Shown: one piece after another, positions 1 through 8,802 of the stretch
How the letters are laid out: every line of letters starts with the position of its first letter
Numbering within the stretch: the stretch's first letter is position 1
Assembly: GCA_005776885.1 (NCBI GenBank)
Contig: SXOD01000006.1
Location: 1-64,000 of the forward strand
Direction of reading: 5' to 3'
Origin: Planctomycetia bacterium
GTDB lineage: Bacteria > Planctomycetota > Phycisphaerae > Phycisphaerales > SM1A02
Length of the DNA stretch: 64,000 nucleotides
Position numbers and translations under genes: made by a program
The notes under the pieces: generated by a model
Told to the model about the DNA's origin: nothing
Database searches by the model: none
What the model saw: only the letters and a program-made list of their open reading frames with translations

Positions 1-1
1 C

Positions 2-565
2 ACCAGCGCCAAGATGCTCTCCATCGTGCCGCTCATGGCAGGTGGCGGGCTGTTTGAGACCGGTGCGGGTGGCTCGGCCCCCAAGCATGTGCAGCAGTTC
101 ACCACCGAGAATCACCTCCGATGGGACAGCTTGGGTGAGTTCATGGCCCTGGCGGTCTCGTTTGAACACATCGCCGCGACGCACGGCCACGCCGGCGCGG
201 CGGTTCTCGCGAAGACCCTCGACGCCGCGACTGAGCAATACCTCCTCCAGAACAAGGCACCGGGGCGCAAGGCGGGTGAGCCCGACAATCGAGCGACGCA
301 CTACTTCGTCGCACGCTTCTGGGCAGAAGCCCTCGCAACGCAGCGGGAAGACGCCGCCCTTGCCGCGCTCTTCGCGCCGATTGCCGATTCGCTCATTGCC
401 GAAGAGTCCACGATTCAAGCCGAACTCACTCCGCGGGCCGGGAAGGCCGTCGACTTGGGCGGCTACTATCAGCCCGACCCCGTGCGGACCGCGGTCCTCA
501 TGCGGCCCAGCGCAACACTCAACTCGATCGTGGAGTCGCTCACCTTGGCTCCAACCCACGCCTAG
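2..565 (+). CDS. icd: NADP-dependent isocitrate dehydrogenase, monomeric type (3' part)
   Basis: This is the C-terminal 187 residues of a monomeric NADP-isocitrate dehydrogenase, the TCA-cycle enzyme that converts isocitrate to 2-oxoglutarate and CO2 in the cytoplasm. The frame is open from the window edge, so the start lies outside; the family is usually about 740 residues. Recognition rests on GLFETGAGGSAPKHV and HLRWDSLGEF, which are characteristic of the monomeric (type II) enzyme rather than the dimeric Icd. The stop is TAG at 563-565. A small Pmp3-like gene follows 49 bases downstream. Nothing about regulation is visible. Confidence 0.9.
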   Translation, partial: TSAKMLSIVPLMAGGGLFETGAGGSAPKHVQQFTTENHLRWDSLGEFMALAVSFEHIAATHGHAGAAVLAKTLDAATEQYLLQNKAPGRKAGEPDNRATHYFVARFWAEALATQREDAALAALFAPIADSLIAEESTIQAELTPRAGKAVDLGGYYQPDPVRTAVLMRPSATLNSIVESLTLAPTHA

Positions 566-614
566 CGACGGGCGCGGCCCCACAAGCATCCGAACGCCAC
601 CATCTGGGCAGCAC

Positions 615-776
615 GTGACCCTCCTCCGAGTCCTACTCTGCATCCTCCTCCCACCGCTCGCGGTCCTTGACAAGGGGTGCGGTCCCATAGTGCTGACGAT
701 CGTGCTCACCTGCGTTGGTTGGGTGCCTGGGGTGATCGCCGCGATCCTCTTCAACACCCGCGGCCCCGCTTCCTGA
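615..776 (+). CDS. Pmp3/YqaE (UPF0057) small membrane protein
   Basis: This 53-residue hydrophobic protein starts at GTG 615. It reads as two membrane segments, about residues 4-16 and 25-47, joined by a short loop with DKGCG. The N-terminal LRVLLCILLPPLAV and the later VGWVPGVIAAIL match the pattern of the Pmp3/YqaE proteolipid family, whose members influence membrane potential and salt or stress tolerance in yeast and plants. The bacterial role is poorly known. The start is inferred from the family, because the same frame stays open upstream antisense-free but non-homologous. It lies between icd and the ECF sigma factor on the same strand. Confidence 0.8.
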   Translation: MTLLRVLLCILLPPLAVLDKGCGPIVLTIVLTCVGWVPGVIAAILFNTRGPAS

Positions 777-865
777 CGGTCGCAGTGCCCCTGGAGACCG
801 GTGCTATCGAATTTCAAGTCCACTGGCTTGCATTTGGCGGTTGCTGGGGTACTCTCGATCCTGAG

Positions 866-1513
866 ATGGATTCGATGGCTGCTCCGAAAGTGCAAGCGCC
901 AGCGGGTGGTGTCGTCGCCGTGCCGCCCTGTGGTGTTGGCGTCAGCGAGGTGACCAAGCTTCTGTCCATGGCGCAGCAGGGGGACCACGCAGCGTGCGAG
1001 TCGCTTTGGACACTCATCTACGAGGACCTTCGCCGAATGGCAAGAGCAGTCCTCCATGGCGGCGCCAACCCTCAGATGCCTGGAGATGCCACGCTGGTTC
1101 ACGAGGTGTACCTGCGCCTCACCCGGGCCGAGACGCCGACCCAGTGGGACAACCGGCGCCACTTCTTTGGATCCATGGCGAGGGCGATGGGCCAGGTCGT
1201 CATTGACCATGGACGGACAGCGCGGCGGCTCAAGCGAGGAGGTGGGGCGACGCCCCGGGTCCTCCAGTCGGAGGTGGCCGCGGTTGAATCATTTAACGAC
1301 ATGATGGAACTGGCAACTTCGGAATTGCCCGATGCACTCGAAAAGTTGAGAGTCCATGCGCCCATGGCTGCCGATGTCGTATGGCTTCGTGCCATTGCAG
1401 GATTGTCAGTCGCCCAGACGGCGGAGGTCCTGGGATGCTCCAAGCGAACGGTCGACAACTATCGACTGTTCGCCCACGCGTGGCTGCGACGTGAATTGGG
1501 TTCGCAGCGGTAG
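866..1513 (+). CDS. ECF-type RNA polymerase sigma factor (planctomycete SigX6-like)
   Basis: This 215-residue sigma factor would direct RNA polymerase to a specific promoter set. Region 2 is seen at about residues 32-60 (a LWTLIYEDLRRMAR-type helix) and 97-126. Region 4 is at about 178-211, with a helix-turn-helix reading AQTAEVLGCSKRTVDNY. The layout fits the ECF family (TIGR02999-like) that is expanded in Planctomycetes. ATG 866 was chosen because upstream in-frame sequence is not sigma-like. A serine/threonine kinase gene follows 75 bases downstream on the same strand. Such pairs are common in this phylum, where the kinase probably takes the place of an anti-sigma factor; that functional link is inference. 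Confidence 0.88.
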   Translation: MDSMAAPKVQAPAGGVVAVPPCGVGVSEVTKLLSMAQQGDHAACESLWTLIYEDLRRMARAVLHGGANPQMPGDATLVHEVYLRLTRAETPTQWDNRRHFFGSMARAMGQVVIDHGRTARRLKRGGGATPRVLQSEVAAVESFNDMMELATSELPDALEKLRVHAPMAADVVWLRAIAGLSVAQTAEVLGCSKRTVDNYRLFAHAWLRRELGSQR

Positions 1514-1588
1514 ATTCGATTCCTCCCTCGAGGCCCGCGGGGCCGGGACACTCCCATCGCGACCGAACCAAAGCATCCTTTCCCCCCG

Positions 1589-4500
1589 ATGGGTGACGAG
1601 CCTGGTCACTCGGAGGTGGTGGATGCGCTCGCGGAAGTGGCGCAGGTCGAACCCGAGGCGCGGGAGCGCTGGATCCGCGACCGGTATCCCGGTGGGTCGT
1701 CGCTCCTGGATGAGCTCCTCTCGCTCGTCCCATTTCTGCCGCGACGCGCGGCCGCGCCAGACGTCACGCCCACGGTCGTGCCTGATTCCGAGCATGACCC
1801 GATGGTGGACGTTGATGTGGGCGACTGTGTCATCCGCGAACTCATTGGGCGTGGCGGCATGGGCGACGTCTATGCAGCTGACCAGTTGGGGACCGGCCGG
1901 CGCGTCGCAGTGAAGATCTTGCCATCGCGAATGGCTGACCCACGAGTGGAGTACGCGCTCGCGGCCGAGGGCGCCATTCTTGCTCGATTGAATCACCCAT
2001 ACATTGCGCGAGTGTTCCAGGCGGGGCTCTGTGGACGTGTCGAGGGAGGTCGCGTGGTGCGAACGCCATTCATCGTGATGGAATTGCTCCAGGAGTCGCA
2101 GCCAATCGACGCGTGGGCAGCGGGGGTCACGCCGTCGCAAGTCATCGAGGCAGTGACCGGCATTGCCGACGCGCTGGCACATGCACACGACCGAGGCGTG
2201 ATTCACGGAGACATCAAGCCAGGGAACATCTTGATCGACGCGGCTTGTGTGCCGCACCTCATTGATTTCGGGACGGCCGCGGCCGGCGTGCGTGCGGTGA
2301 CGCCTTCTTTCTCTGCTCCAGAGTGCCTTGAGTTCGAAGGCAGCGTCCCCACCGTTCGGTCCGACCTGTACAGCCTTGGTCTCGTCCTGCAACGCTCATT
2401 GAAACTCGCCGCCGGCGCCTCGGCGGGGCGATTGCAGGGCCGACATCGGCGGGATGCTGCAGCGATCGTGCGCAAGGCGATTGCACCTGACCCCTCGGCG
2501 AGATTTGATTCTGCAGCGCGGATGGCGGCTGACCTCCGGGCACTCCGGCAGGATCGTCCAGTCTCGGCCCGACGGCAGCGCCCACACGAGGCAGCGGCTC
2601 GCGTGATACGGCAGCATCCGGCGCGCGCGCTAGGCGTGGCGGCGCTGCTGCTGGTGATCGGGGCCGCCGGGCAGCTCCTGATTCGCAGCGAACAACGGGC
2701 TCGACATGCGGCTGGAGTGTCGTCCCTCGCGCAGGCTGCGCTGGCCACGCATCGCGGCGAGACGACGGAAGCCCTCGCCAGGTTGCGAGAGGCCGAAGCG
2801 TTGGGCGTGGGATCCGCGCCACTTCCGGGCTATCTCTCCAGAAGGCTCGATGCCAGTCTGCCTCTGGCCGACCCAGCTCGGGGAGACCATCTCTTGAATC
2901 TGGCCCCGCTGCTCGACGGCCATCGTTGGCTTCACGGAGGGGAGATCGGGGTGCAGGTGCTTGACGCTCGTACTGGCAGCAGCACGGTGATCTCCGAGCG
3001 CGGTTTTGTGGATGCTGTGGTTGCTGATCCCGCCACCGACGGTTTCTGGGTGGGGTACACGAGCGGTGAGCTGGTCAGGCACGATGCCGAGGGGTTGGAG
3101 GTCGGGCAACCCATCCGACCAGTCGGCGACGATGGCATCTCCAGCTTGGCCACTCTGCCGGATGGCCAGCTGGTGATTGGAACCGTCCAGGGTCGCGCCG
3201 TCCTCTGCGACCGCGACGCCACCCCTCAGCGAGAGTTGCTCGGCGCGGCATCGCGTCAGTATGGTGGTGGAACGATCGTGGTGCCTTGGGGGGCCGATCA
3301 GATCGTGGCCGCCACTGAAGACGGTGACGTCTGGAGAATCCCGGTGGGTGGCGCCGAAGGCGAGGCAATCTGGGTTGAGCCGGACTCGAGATTCATCGCT
3401 ATGGCCTCGCATCATGCCTCGGGCCGCATCGCACTTGGCCTGTCCCGCGGCGCCGTGGTGTTGGATGTCAGCCAGACGGGCGGCCACGCCACTGGCCTGG
3501 ATGTCGAGACCATTCATTCCGTCTGGAGCGTGCAGTTTGTCGACCAGGGCAGGACGTTGGCTTTGGGAGATCGAGGTGGTCGGCTCCACCTCTGCGATCC
3601 AGCCACGGGGCAGGTGCGATCGCTTCGACGCCTCGGCGATACAGATCCCGTGTGGCAAGTCCTGGAGTTGGATCCCCAAGCGACTGGTGGCCCGTCCGCA
3701 TCTGGCGAGGGTCATTGGCTGGCCGTGGCGATCGGCCGGCACCTTGTGGCTACGCCACTTGGACTGGCGTTCCCTGAGTCGTTTCACCTCTGCGGCGAGC
3801 TCCGGTACCTGCCTCGCGGAGAGCGCGAGCGCGTCGTGGCCCTGCGGATGATTGGGAATGACACCGCCCGGCTGCTTCTCTCGAGTGGGAGTGTCCTCGG
3901 AGTAGACCTTCGTCAAGGGACCGCGCGCCGACTCCTTGACGGCCCGCCTGCCGCGGCGTCGGCGATAAGTTCCGACGGGCGATGGCATGCCGCCCTGCGC
4001 GGCGCGCACGTGACGATCACTGACCTTGACACGCTTCATTCGCGCTCCTTCGCGGTTGATGCCGACCCAGTCGGTACATCGGTCTTGGGCATCTCGCGCG
4101 CGGACGCTGAGCCCAAGGGCAGGATCGTTCGCCCGCGGGTCCTCCTTGTCACGGGGACTCGGATCCTGGAGTACGCGTCGGATGGGACGCTCAGTGCAGA
4201 GGTCACACACCACTCGAGGATTGGTGCAGCCACGCTGGCAGAGCTGGAGGATGGCGATTTTCTGGCCCTTTGCCTGGACCATTCGTGGTTGTTCCCGGAG
4301 ACGCAGGCCTCAGCTCCGCGCTCAGCCCCGTGGACTGGATACCAATGCCTCGGGGTCGGAGACGGCCTCGCCGTGGCTTCACCTCGAGGATGGCTTCAGT
4401 GGTGGCCAGGCACAGAGACTCGCGAAGGCGAACGCACGTTTTCTGGCCACACGGACATGGTGACGTGCGCAGACCTTTCCCCGGCGCGCGAACTCCTCGC

Positions 4501-4720
4501 GAGCGGTGGTCGAGACCGTCGAGTACGCATCTGGGACTGGGACACTGGCGAGCAACTGATGATGCTAGAGGGGCATACTGCCAAGGTGGCTGGAGTCGGA
4601 TGGAGCGATGATGGGCGGGTGCTGGCCTCGGTCGACACGGAGGGGCACGTCCAGGTGTGGAGCGATCGGGCGATTGAGGCGGTGGCGAACGCTGCTCGGG
4701 GATCCAACGACGACCGTTGA
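1589..4720 (+). CDS. Membrane serine/threonine protein kinase with C-terminal WD40 repeats
   Basis: This 1043-residue protein has a Pkn2-like kinase domain at about residues 80-330, one membrane helix at about 345-366, and a long beta-propeller region that ends in two clear WD40 repeats (about 951-1028, with GHTDMVTCADLSP and RIWDWDTG). Kinase signatures are the glycine loop GRGGMG, the lysine in VAVKIL (about 109), HGDIKPGN as catalytic loop (about 205-212), LIDFG and APE. The catalytic loop has HGD where most kinases have HRD, so it is a non-RD kinase, but all catalytic residues are present and it is likely active. It probably works with the ECF sigma factor just upstream. Confidence 0.9.
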   Translation: MGDEPGHSEVVDALAEVAQVEPEARERWIRDRYPGGSSLLDELLSLVPFLPRRAAAPDVTPTVVPDSEHDPMVDVDVGDCVIRELIGRGGMGDVYAADQLGTGRRVAVKILPSRMADPRVEYALAAEGAILARLNHPYIARVFQAGLCGRVEGGRVVRTPFIVMELLQESQPIDAWAAGVTPSQVIEAVTGIADALAHAHDRGVIHGDIKPGNILIDAACVPHLIDFGTAAAGVRAVTPSFSAPECLEFEGSVPTVRSDLYSLGLVLQRSLKLAAGASAGRLQGRHRRDAAAIVRKAIAPDPSARFDSAARMAADLRALRQDRPVSARRQRPHEAAARVIRQHPARALGVAALLLVIGAAGQLLIRSEQRARHAAGVSSLAQAALATHRGETTEALARLREAEALGVGSAPLPGYLSRRLDASLPLADPARGDHLLNLAPLLDGHRWLHGGEIGVQVLDARTGSSTVISERGFVDAVVADPATDGFWVGYTSGELVRHDAEGLEVGQPIRPVGDDGISSLATLPDGQLVIGTVQGRAVLCDRDATPQRELLGAASRQYGGGTIVVPWGADQIVAATEDGDVWRIPVGGAEGEAIWVEPDSRFIAMASHHASGRIALGLSRGAVVLDVSQTGGHATGLDVETIHSVWSVQFVDQGRTLALGDRGGRLHLCDPATGQVRSLRRLGDTDPVWQVLELDPQATGGPSASGEGHWLAVAIGRHLVATPLGLAFPESFHLCGELRYLPRGERERVVALRMIGNDTARLLLSSGSVLGVDLRQGTARRLLDGPPAAASAISSDGRWHAALRGAHVTITDLDTLHSRSFAVDADPVGTSVLGISRADAEPKGRIVRPRVLLVTGTRILEYASDGTLSAEVTHHSRIGAATLAELEDGDFLALCLDHSWLFPETQASAPRSAPWTGYQCLGVGDGLAVASPRGWLQWWPGTETREGERTFSGHTDMVTCADLSPARELLASGGRDRRVRIWDWDTGEQLMMLEGHTAKVAGVGWSDDGRVLASVDTEGHVQVWSDRAIEAVANAARGSNDDR

Positions 4721-4895
4721 GGCAGAGGCGCACGGGCAGGGCCAGTTGAGCGATCAACGCTTTTCCTTGCGCGATGCTTCTCAGGAAGCCGCGGTGGCGG
4801 CGAAGCGGGGGTAGGCGGGTTGCCCTGCCCTGCCAGGGCCCATCTGGACTAGATTCCGGTGTTCCCCAGTTCCCGTATCCCGTGTCGCGTCCCCC

Positions 4896-5933
4896 GTGTC
4901 GCGTGATGCCAGTGTTCCATACCTAGAGAGGGCGGTCAGGACGTTGCTCAGTACCACATCAGAGAGTGCTGCAGTGCTCAGACCGGACTCGTCGATCGAA
5001 GATCACGACACCCCTGAAACTGCCGTTGCCGCGACGACCCCCGCCCATCTCACCCGAGCGCAGATGCACCTGGCGATGCTGGCTGCAGTGACGCTCCCTC
5101 CGTTGGGAGTGATGGGCGCGATGTACATGATGTGGGGTGGTTGGTTTGAGTGGTCAAGCCTGATCGCACTTGTCGTGATGTACGTCGCCACCGGGCTGGG
5201 AGTGACCATCGGCTATCATCGGCTATTCGCGCACAAGGCGTTTGTCACCACGACCCCAATCGGCGTGTTCCTCATGATCCTGGGCGGGATGTCGGCACAG
5301 GGGCCACTCGTGTGGTGGGTCGGGACGCATCGACGCCACCACCGCTTTTCCGACCAGGAAGAGGATCCGCACTCCCCACACGCCACTCACGCTCACGGGG
5401 TCATCGGGTGGACGAAGGGATTTCTCCACGCCCATGTCGGATGGCTCTTCACGCGCACCCGGGAGAGCAATCATCGCTATGTGCCGGATCTGCTGGGCAA
5501 TCCGACGATCATGAGGGTCAATGGGTTGTTCCCTGTCTGGGTGGCCGCCGGTCTCATCCTTCCCGGCATCGTGTGCGGACTTATCACGATGACGTGGACT
5601 GGCGCGGCGCTTGGCGTGTTGTGGGGCGGACTCATTCGCATGTTCCTGCTGCATCACGCCACATGGAGCATCAACTCGGTATGCCATGTCTGGGGATGGC
5701 GCGATTACCGATCGGACGATCACAGCCGAAACAACCCCGTGATGGGACTGCTCTCGTTTGGTGAAGGGTGGCACAACAACCACCACGCCTTCCCCTCCAG
5801 CGCGCGGCACGGACTGAAATGGTGGCAGGTGGACATCAGTTGGATGGTGATTCGATCCTTGCAGGCGTGCGGCCTGGCGACGAGTGTCCGGCTTCCCAGC
5901 GCGCGCAGCCTGGACGCTCGGCGGCGCGGATGA
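4896..5933 (+). CDS. Acyl-CoA/acyl-lipid desaturase (delta-9 type)
   Basis: This 345-residue integral membrane di-iron desaturase is predicted to introduce a double bond into long-chain acyl groups. The three histidine boxes are HRLFAH (108-113), HRRHH (145-149) and HNNHH (293-297), spaced as in stearoyl-CoA desaturases. Hydrophobic segments flank them, starting near residue 62. The start is uncertain. GTG 4896 sits inside the second copy of a near-tandem CCGTGTCGCGT motif, and GTG 4974 in the same frame is an alternative that would remove a poorly conserved N-terminal extension. No partner reductase gene is adjacent. Confidence 0.88.
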   Translation: MSRDASVPYLERAVRTLLSTTSESAAVLRPDSSIEDHDTPETAVAATTPAHLTRAQMHLAMLAAVTLPPLGVMGAMYMMWGGWFEWSSLIALVVMYVATGLGVTIGYHRLFAHKAFVTTTPIGVFLMILGGMSAQGPLVWWVGTHRRHHRFSDQEEDPHSPHATHAHGVIGWTKGFLHAHVGWLFTRTRESNHRYVPDLLGNPTIMRVNGLFPVWVAAGLILPGIVCGLITMTWTGAALGVLWGGLIRMFLLHHATWSINSVCHVWGWRDYRSDDHSRNNPVMGLLSFGEGWHNNHHAFPSSARHGLKWWQVDISWMVIRSLQACGLATSVRLPSARSLDARRRG

Positions 5934-6139
5934 CCACACGGCATGTGTGCCACAAGACGTTCGGCGAGGGGAGTGGTCGCAGTGGTGCAATGGCCTTTCA
6001 GAGCCTTGAGCCTTCCCAAACCAACCGAATGGGGGTGCGAGTCGGTCATTGCGATGGGAAATCAGCAACGCTTCGAGGGTGGAGTCGTAATTCAGGTTGC
6101 GGCCTCTCAACGCGTCACAGGTGTATGACCGGGTCGCTC

Positions 6140-6580
6140 TCATCGGTCCACCCCTTGTGAGAGTCGAGGGATGACAGCCGCGCTCCGCGTGCCGTGCAGT
6201 GCCGCAGCGCAGGCGAGCGGAGCGAGCCGGAGGCCATTGACGGCCTTGAGAGCCTCCAGGCGGTCGGGCGGCACGAGTTCCTCCCCGATACCCCACTTGA
6301 AGCAGCGGCGCACGGCGGCCATCATGCGGTTGGTCCATACGCGGCTCTTGCCGTCGGCGACCAGCGCGGAGGCGACATACCGGGCCTCATAGGCCAGCGT
6401 GCGGCGCTGGCGTGCCTGGGTTGGCATTGGCGCGGTGTCGGCGAGCGTGGCGAGGAGCGCGGCGTAGCGTTCGAAGACTTGGGACGAACCGACCGGACCG
6501 AGGTAGCGGTCCTTGCCATTGAGGCGCACATAGGCGAGCTGGCTCCCTTTGTGAACGCGGATCGTTGGGATACGGGGCAT
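6140..6580 (-). pseudogene. Truncated tyrosine-recombinase (integrase) remnant
   Basis: The frame encodes 146 residues. The first 115 or so resemble the N-terminal arm-binding and SAM-like core-binding parts of phage/planctomycete tyrosine integrases: a beta-rich GKDRYLGPVGSSQVFERYAA segment followed by a helical part with NRMMAAVRRCFKWGIGEELV. The catalytic domain with the R-H-R-Y residues is absent. After LEALKAVNGLR the sequence no longer looks integrase-like and ends at a stop. The gene reads away from tRNA-Gly(CCC), with its start 141 bases from the tRNA 3' end, the arrangement expected for an element integrated at a tRNA. I call it a decayed integrase; catalytic activity is not possible. 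Confidence 0.7.
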
Positions 6581-6613
6581 GAGTGAGGCTCTCCTGCGCG
6601 GAATCGAGTGGGT

Positions 6614-6646
6614 CTACTACGGACCTACTACGGACTTTCCACGGAC
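6614..6646. repeat. Three tandem 11-bp repeats between integrase remnant and tRNA
   Basis: CTACTACGGAC occurs twice with no gap (6614-6624 and 6625-6635). It is followed by TTTCCACGGAC (6636-6646), which keeps the last six bases. The 11-bp period is about one helical turn. Arrays like this in front of integrase genes often bind the integrase arm domain or an excisionase; that role is inferred from position only. Confidence 0.6.
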
Positions 6647-6721
6647 TGGCACTTTGTGAGCTCACTCTGCCGAACGCCGGCAGGTTAGGGAAACCGTTGT
6701 TCCCTAGGCACTTCGGACCAA

Positions 6722-6794
<73 letters not shown>

Positions 6795-6849
6795 GCGAGC
6801 GGTTCGGAATGGTACCAGTGCCCAGCAGCAAGTACATTCGCGGCGAACG

Positions 6850-8418
6850 ATGGCGGCTGACACACTTGCGGTGCTCCTCGAGGGTCCATTCTTGGCCTTT
6901 GCTTTCGCCATGGCCGTGCTGTGGGTCTTGGTGGTGCGATGGGTGCGGCCTGAGGTCCTGGGGAGGGGTGTGGTGGCTGGGTCCGGCGTCGGTGTCGTGT
7001 TGGTGATCGTGGTGGGTGCCCATTGGGTGGCGATTGGGCGCGAACGCGAGGTCTCGCAGATGCGGACGCAGTTGGTTGAACTCGCTGAGGTGTACGCGAG
7101 AGAGTCAGAACTGCTCGGGCATCATGTCGTTGAAACTGACGGGGGCGAATCGCCCGATTCGGAGGGTGGGGTCGCCCGCCGGAGAATCCTTGAGGCACAG
7201 GCTCGCTGGCTCAGCCAGACTCGCCTGGTGGCCGACATCTATACGGTTCGACGTGAGGTCAGCAGCGATGGGACGCCGCAGTATCGCCTCGTGGTGGACT
7301 CTGAAACCGACTACGACCACTCAGGCGCGATTGACCAGGATCGGGAGGCGGCCAGCGAACCCGGCGAGTCCGTCGAGTTGCTGGGCGTTGAACCCGCATT
7401 CGCCGGTGACGCCATCTTCGTCGACGAGCCAGAGAACGATCGCTGGGGGTATTGGGTCAGTTCGCACACTCCGCTGCGGGGGCCCGACGGGAGGGTCGAG
7501 GCGATTCTCGGCGTGGACTATCCGGCAGAAGAATGGATCGCCCGCCTGGCCGACGTCCAGCGGTCGACTCTCCTCACCACGGCACTGATGATTGTCTCTG
7601 GCTTGGCCGCGCTCTCGGTCTACGCGTTGGTTCGCCGAGCCGCCATGGCCCAGGTGGAACGGGCGAGGCTGTCGGGGGAACAGCTGGCGATCGAGCTGGA
7701 ACTGGCTCGTCATGCCCATCGTGGGCTCCTCGCTGTCCCCAGCCCGGTCGTTGCTGGCTTCGACACTTCGCTGACCACGAATGATGGCGAGTCTGGAACG
7801 GGCGATTCGTTCGATTGGCTCGCGCTCGCCGACGGGCGATTCCTCCTCGTCATGGCCCATGCCAAGGGCAGGCCCATTGGCGCGATGTTGATGTCCACGA
7901 TCGCCCGTGAGGTGGTTCGGATCGGCGGGACTGTCCAGTTGTCCCACCTCGAGCAGGCCGTTGACCGATTGCGCGAGGAACTGAAGGCCGACGTGATGCT
8001 GGAGCGATCCACCTCGATCATGGTGATGTTGGTCGATCCCTCGTCTGGAAGCTGCTCAATCGTTCGATCCAGCAAGACACCGGTCATGATTGGTGGCGAG
8101 ACATGGGTTCCGTCCGGCGCGCCGTTCACGGACGCAGTCCGGAATGAATCCGCGGCGCCCACGGTCGACGATCTCTCCTCCAGAACCCGGGTGGTCCGCC
8201 CCGGCGAGGCGCTCATCGTGCTCTCGGATGCGGCCCATGAATGGCTCCGCACGTCCGGCGACCTGGAGGGACTCTCACGGCTCCGGCGCCTGTTGCAGGA
8301 GGGGGGCAGGTCGGCGCGCGACCTCGGGCGACTGGTCACCGAGGAACTTTCCGCGGCGGGGGGGCCGCCGCAGGGGGCAGCGTGTGCCGCCTTCGTCCGC
8401 CGACCGGCTGCGCGGTGA
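6850..8418 (+). CDS. Membrane sensor protein with degenerate SpoIIE/PP2C-type domain
   Basis: This protein of 522 residues has hydrophobic segments at about 10-28, 36-60 and 239-264, an extracytoplasmic sensor-like region between the last two (about 60-238, possibly a Cache/PDC fold with GYWVSSHTPLRGPDG) and a cytoplasmic C-terminal domain. That domain resembles RsbU/SpoIIE phosphatases: GDSFDWLALADGRFLLV, GAMLM and LIVLSDAAHEW align with the family. However, the usual ADVSGHG metal motif reads AHAKGRPIG and the final DD motif reads GAACAAFV. Phosphatase activity is therefore doubtful and it may be a regulatory pseudophosphatase. The start at ATG 6850 is inferred from the first membrane segment. 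Confidence 0.72.
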   Translation: MAADTLAVLLEGPFLAFAFAMAVLWVLVVRWVRPEVLGRGVVAGSGVGVVLVIVVGAHWVAIGREREVSQMRTQLVELAEVYARESELLGHHVVETDGGESPDSEGGVARRRILEAQARWLSQTRLVADIYTVRREVSSDGTPQYRLVVDSETDYDHSGAIDQDREAASEPGESVELLGVEPAFAGDAIFVDEPENDRWGYWVSSHTPLRGPDGRVEAILGVDYPAEEWIARLADVQRSTLLTTALMIVSGLAALSVYALVRRAAMAQVERARLSGEQLAIELELARHAHRGLLAVPSPVVAGFDTSLTTNDGESGTGDSFDWLALADGRFLLVMAHAKGRPIGAMLMSTIAREVVRIGGTVQLSHLEQAVDRLREELKADVMLERSTSIMVMLVDPSSGSCSIVRSSKTPVMIGGETWVPSGAPFTDAVRNESAAPTVDDLSSRTRVVRPGEALIVLSDAAHEWLRTSGDLEGLSRLRRLLQEGGRSARDLGRLVTEELSAAGGPPQGAACAAFVRRPAAR

Positions 8419-8474
8419 CCGGAGACTCACCCAAAAACTGTGGTTTGGCCACGTGGGAGGCCGATACCCATTCC

Positions 8475-8777
8475 ATGTTGGATCACCGAAGACTCCACGC
8501 CACGGTGCTCGTCAGGCAGCGATCGTCAACCGGTGCCAGTGGACGCGCGCTGCTTGCCCTGGGCGGGTCGGCTCTCGCGTTGCTCTCCATGTCCGGCTGC
8601 AACATGGTCGCCGGTGCCGGCCGCGACATCACCAACATGAGCTCCTCGGTTCAGGGCTGGATCAGCCCAGACGAGGGTGATCGCATCCAGCACGCCGATG
8701 GGCAGGAGACGATCCCGCAGAATGGATCTTCTTCGGGGTCGAGCAGCCGCAGCGCCAGCTATCAGCCCAATCTGTAG
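8475..8777 (+). CDS. Entericidin-like small lipoprotein
   Basis: This 100-residue protein has a basic N-terminus, a hydrophobic stretch and the lipobox LSMSGC, with the acylated cysteine at about residue 42. The residues after the cysteine, NMVAGAGRDI, resemble the mature start of entericidin A/B-family lipoproteins, which in enterobacteria form a toxin/antidote pair linked to envelope stress. The rest is polar and serine-rich. It lies between the sensor gene and the lipid-transport operon, and an envelope role is likely. The family assignment rests on a short motif and is tentative. Confidence 0.6.
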   Translation: MLDHRRLHATVLVRQRSSTGASGRALLALGGSALALLSMSGCNMVAGAGRDITNMSSSVQGWISPDEGDRIQHADGQETIPQNGSSSGSSSRSASYQPNL

Positions 8778-8802
8778 CTGTGGCCGATAGACTCTTGACG
8801 CC

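Noticed and set aside
2630-4282. Long open frame on the minus strand opposite the kinase gene
   Set aside because: It mirrors the codon pattern of the plus-strand kinase, has no protein-like motifs and is typical of GC-rich antisense frames.
4880-4904. Near-tandem copy of CCGTGTCGCGT as a regulatory repeat
   Set aside because: Two copies 14 bases apart in GC-rich sequence at an uncertain start codon; it is too short to argue for a function, so it is noted only as affecting the start choice.
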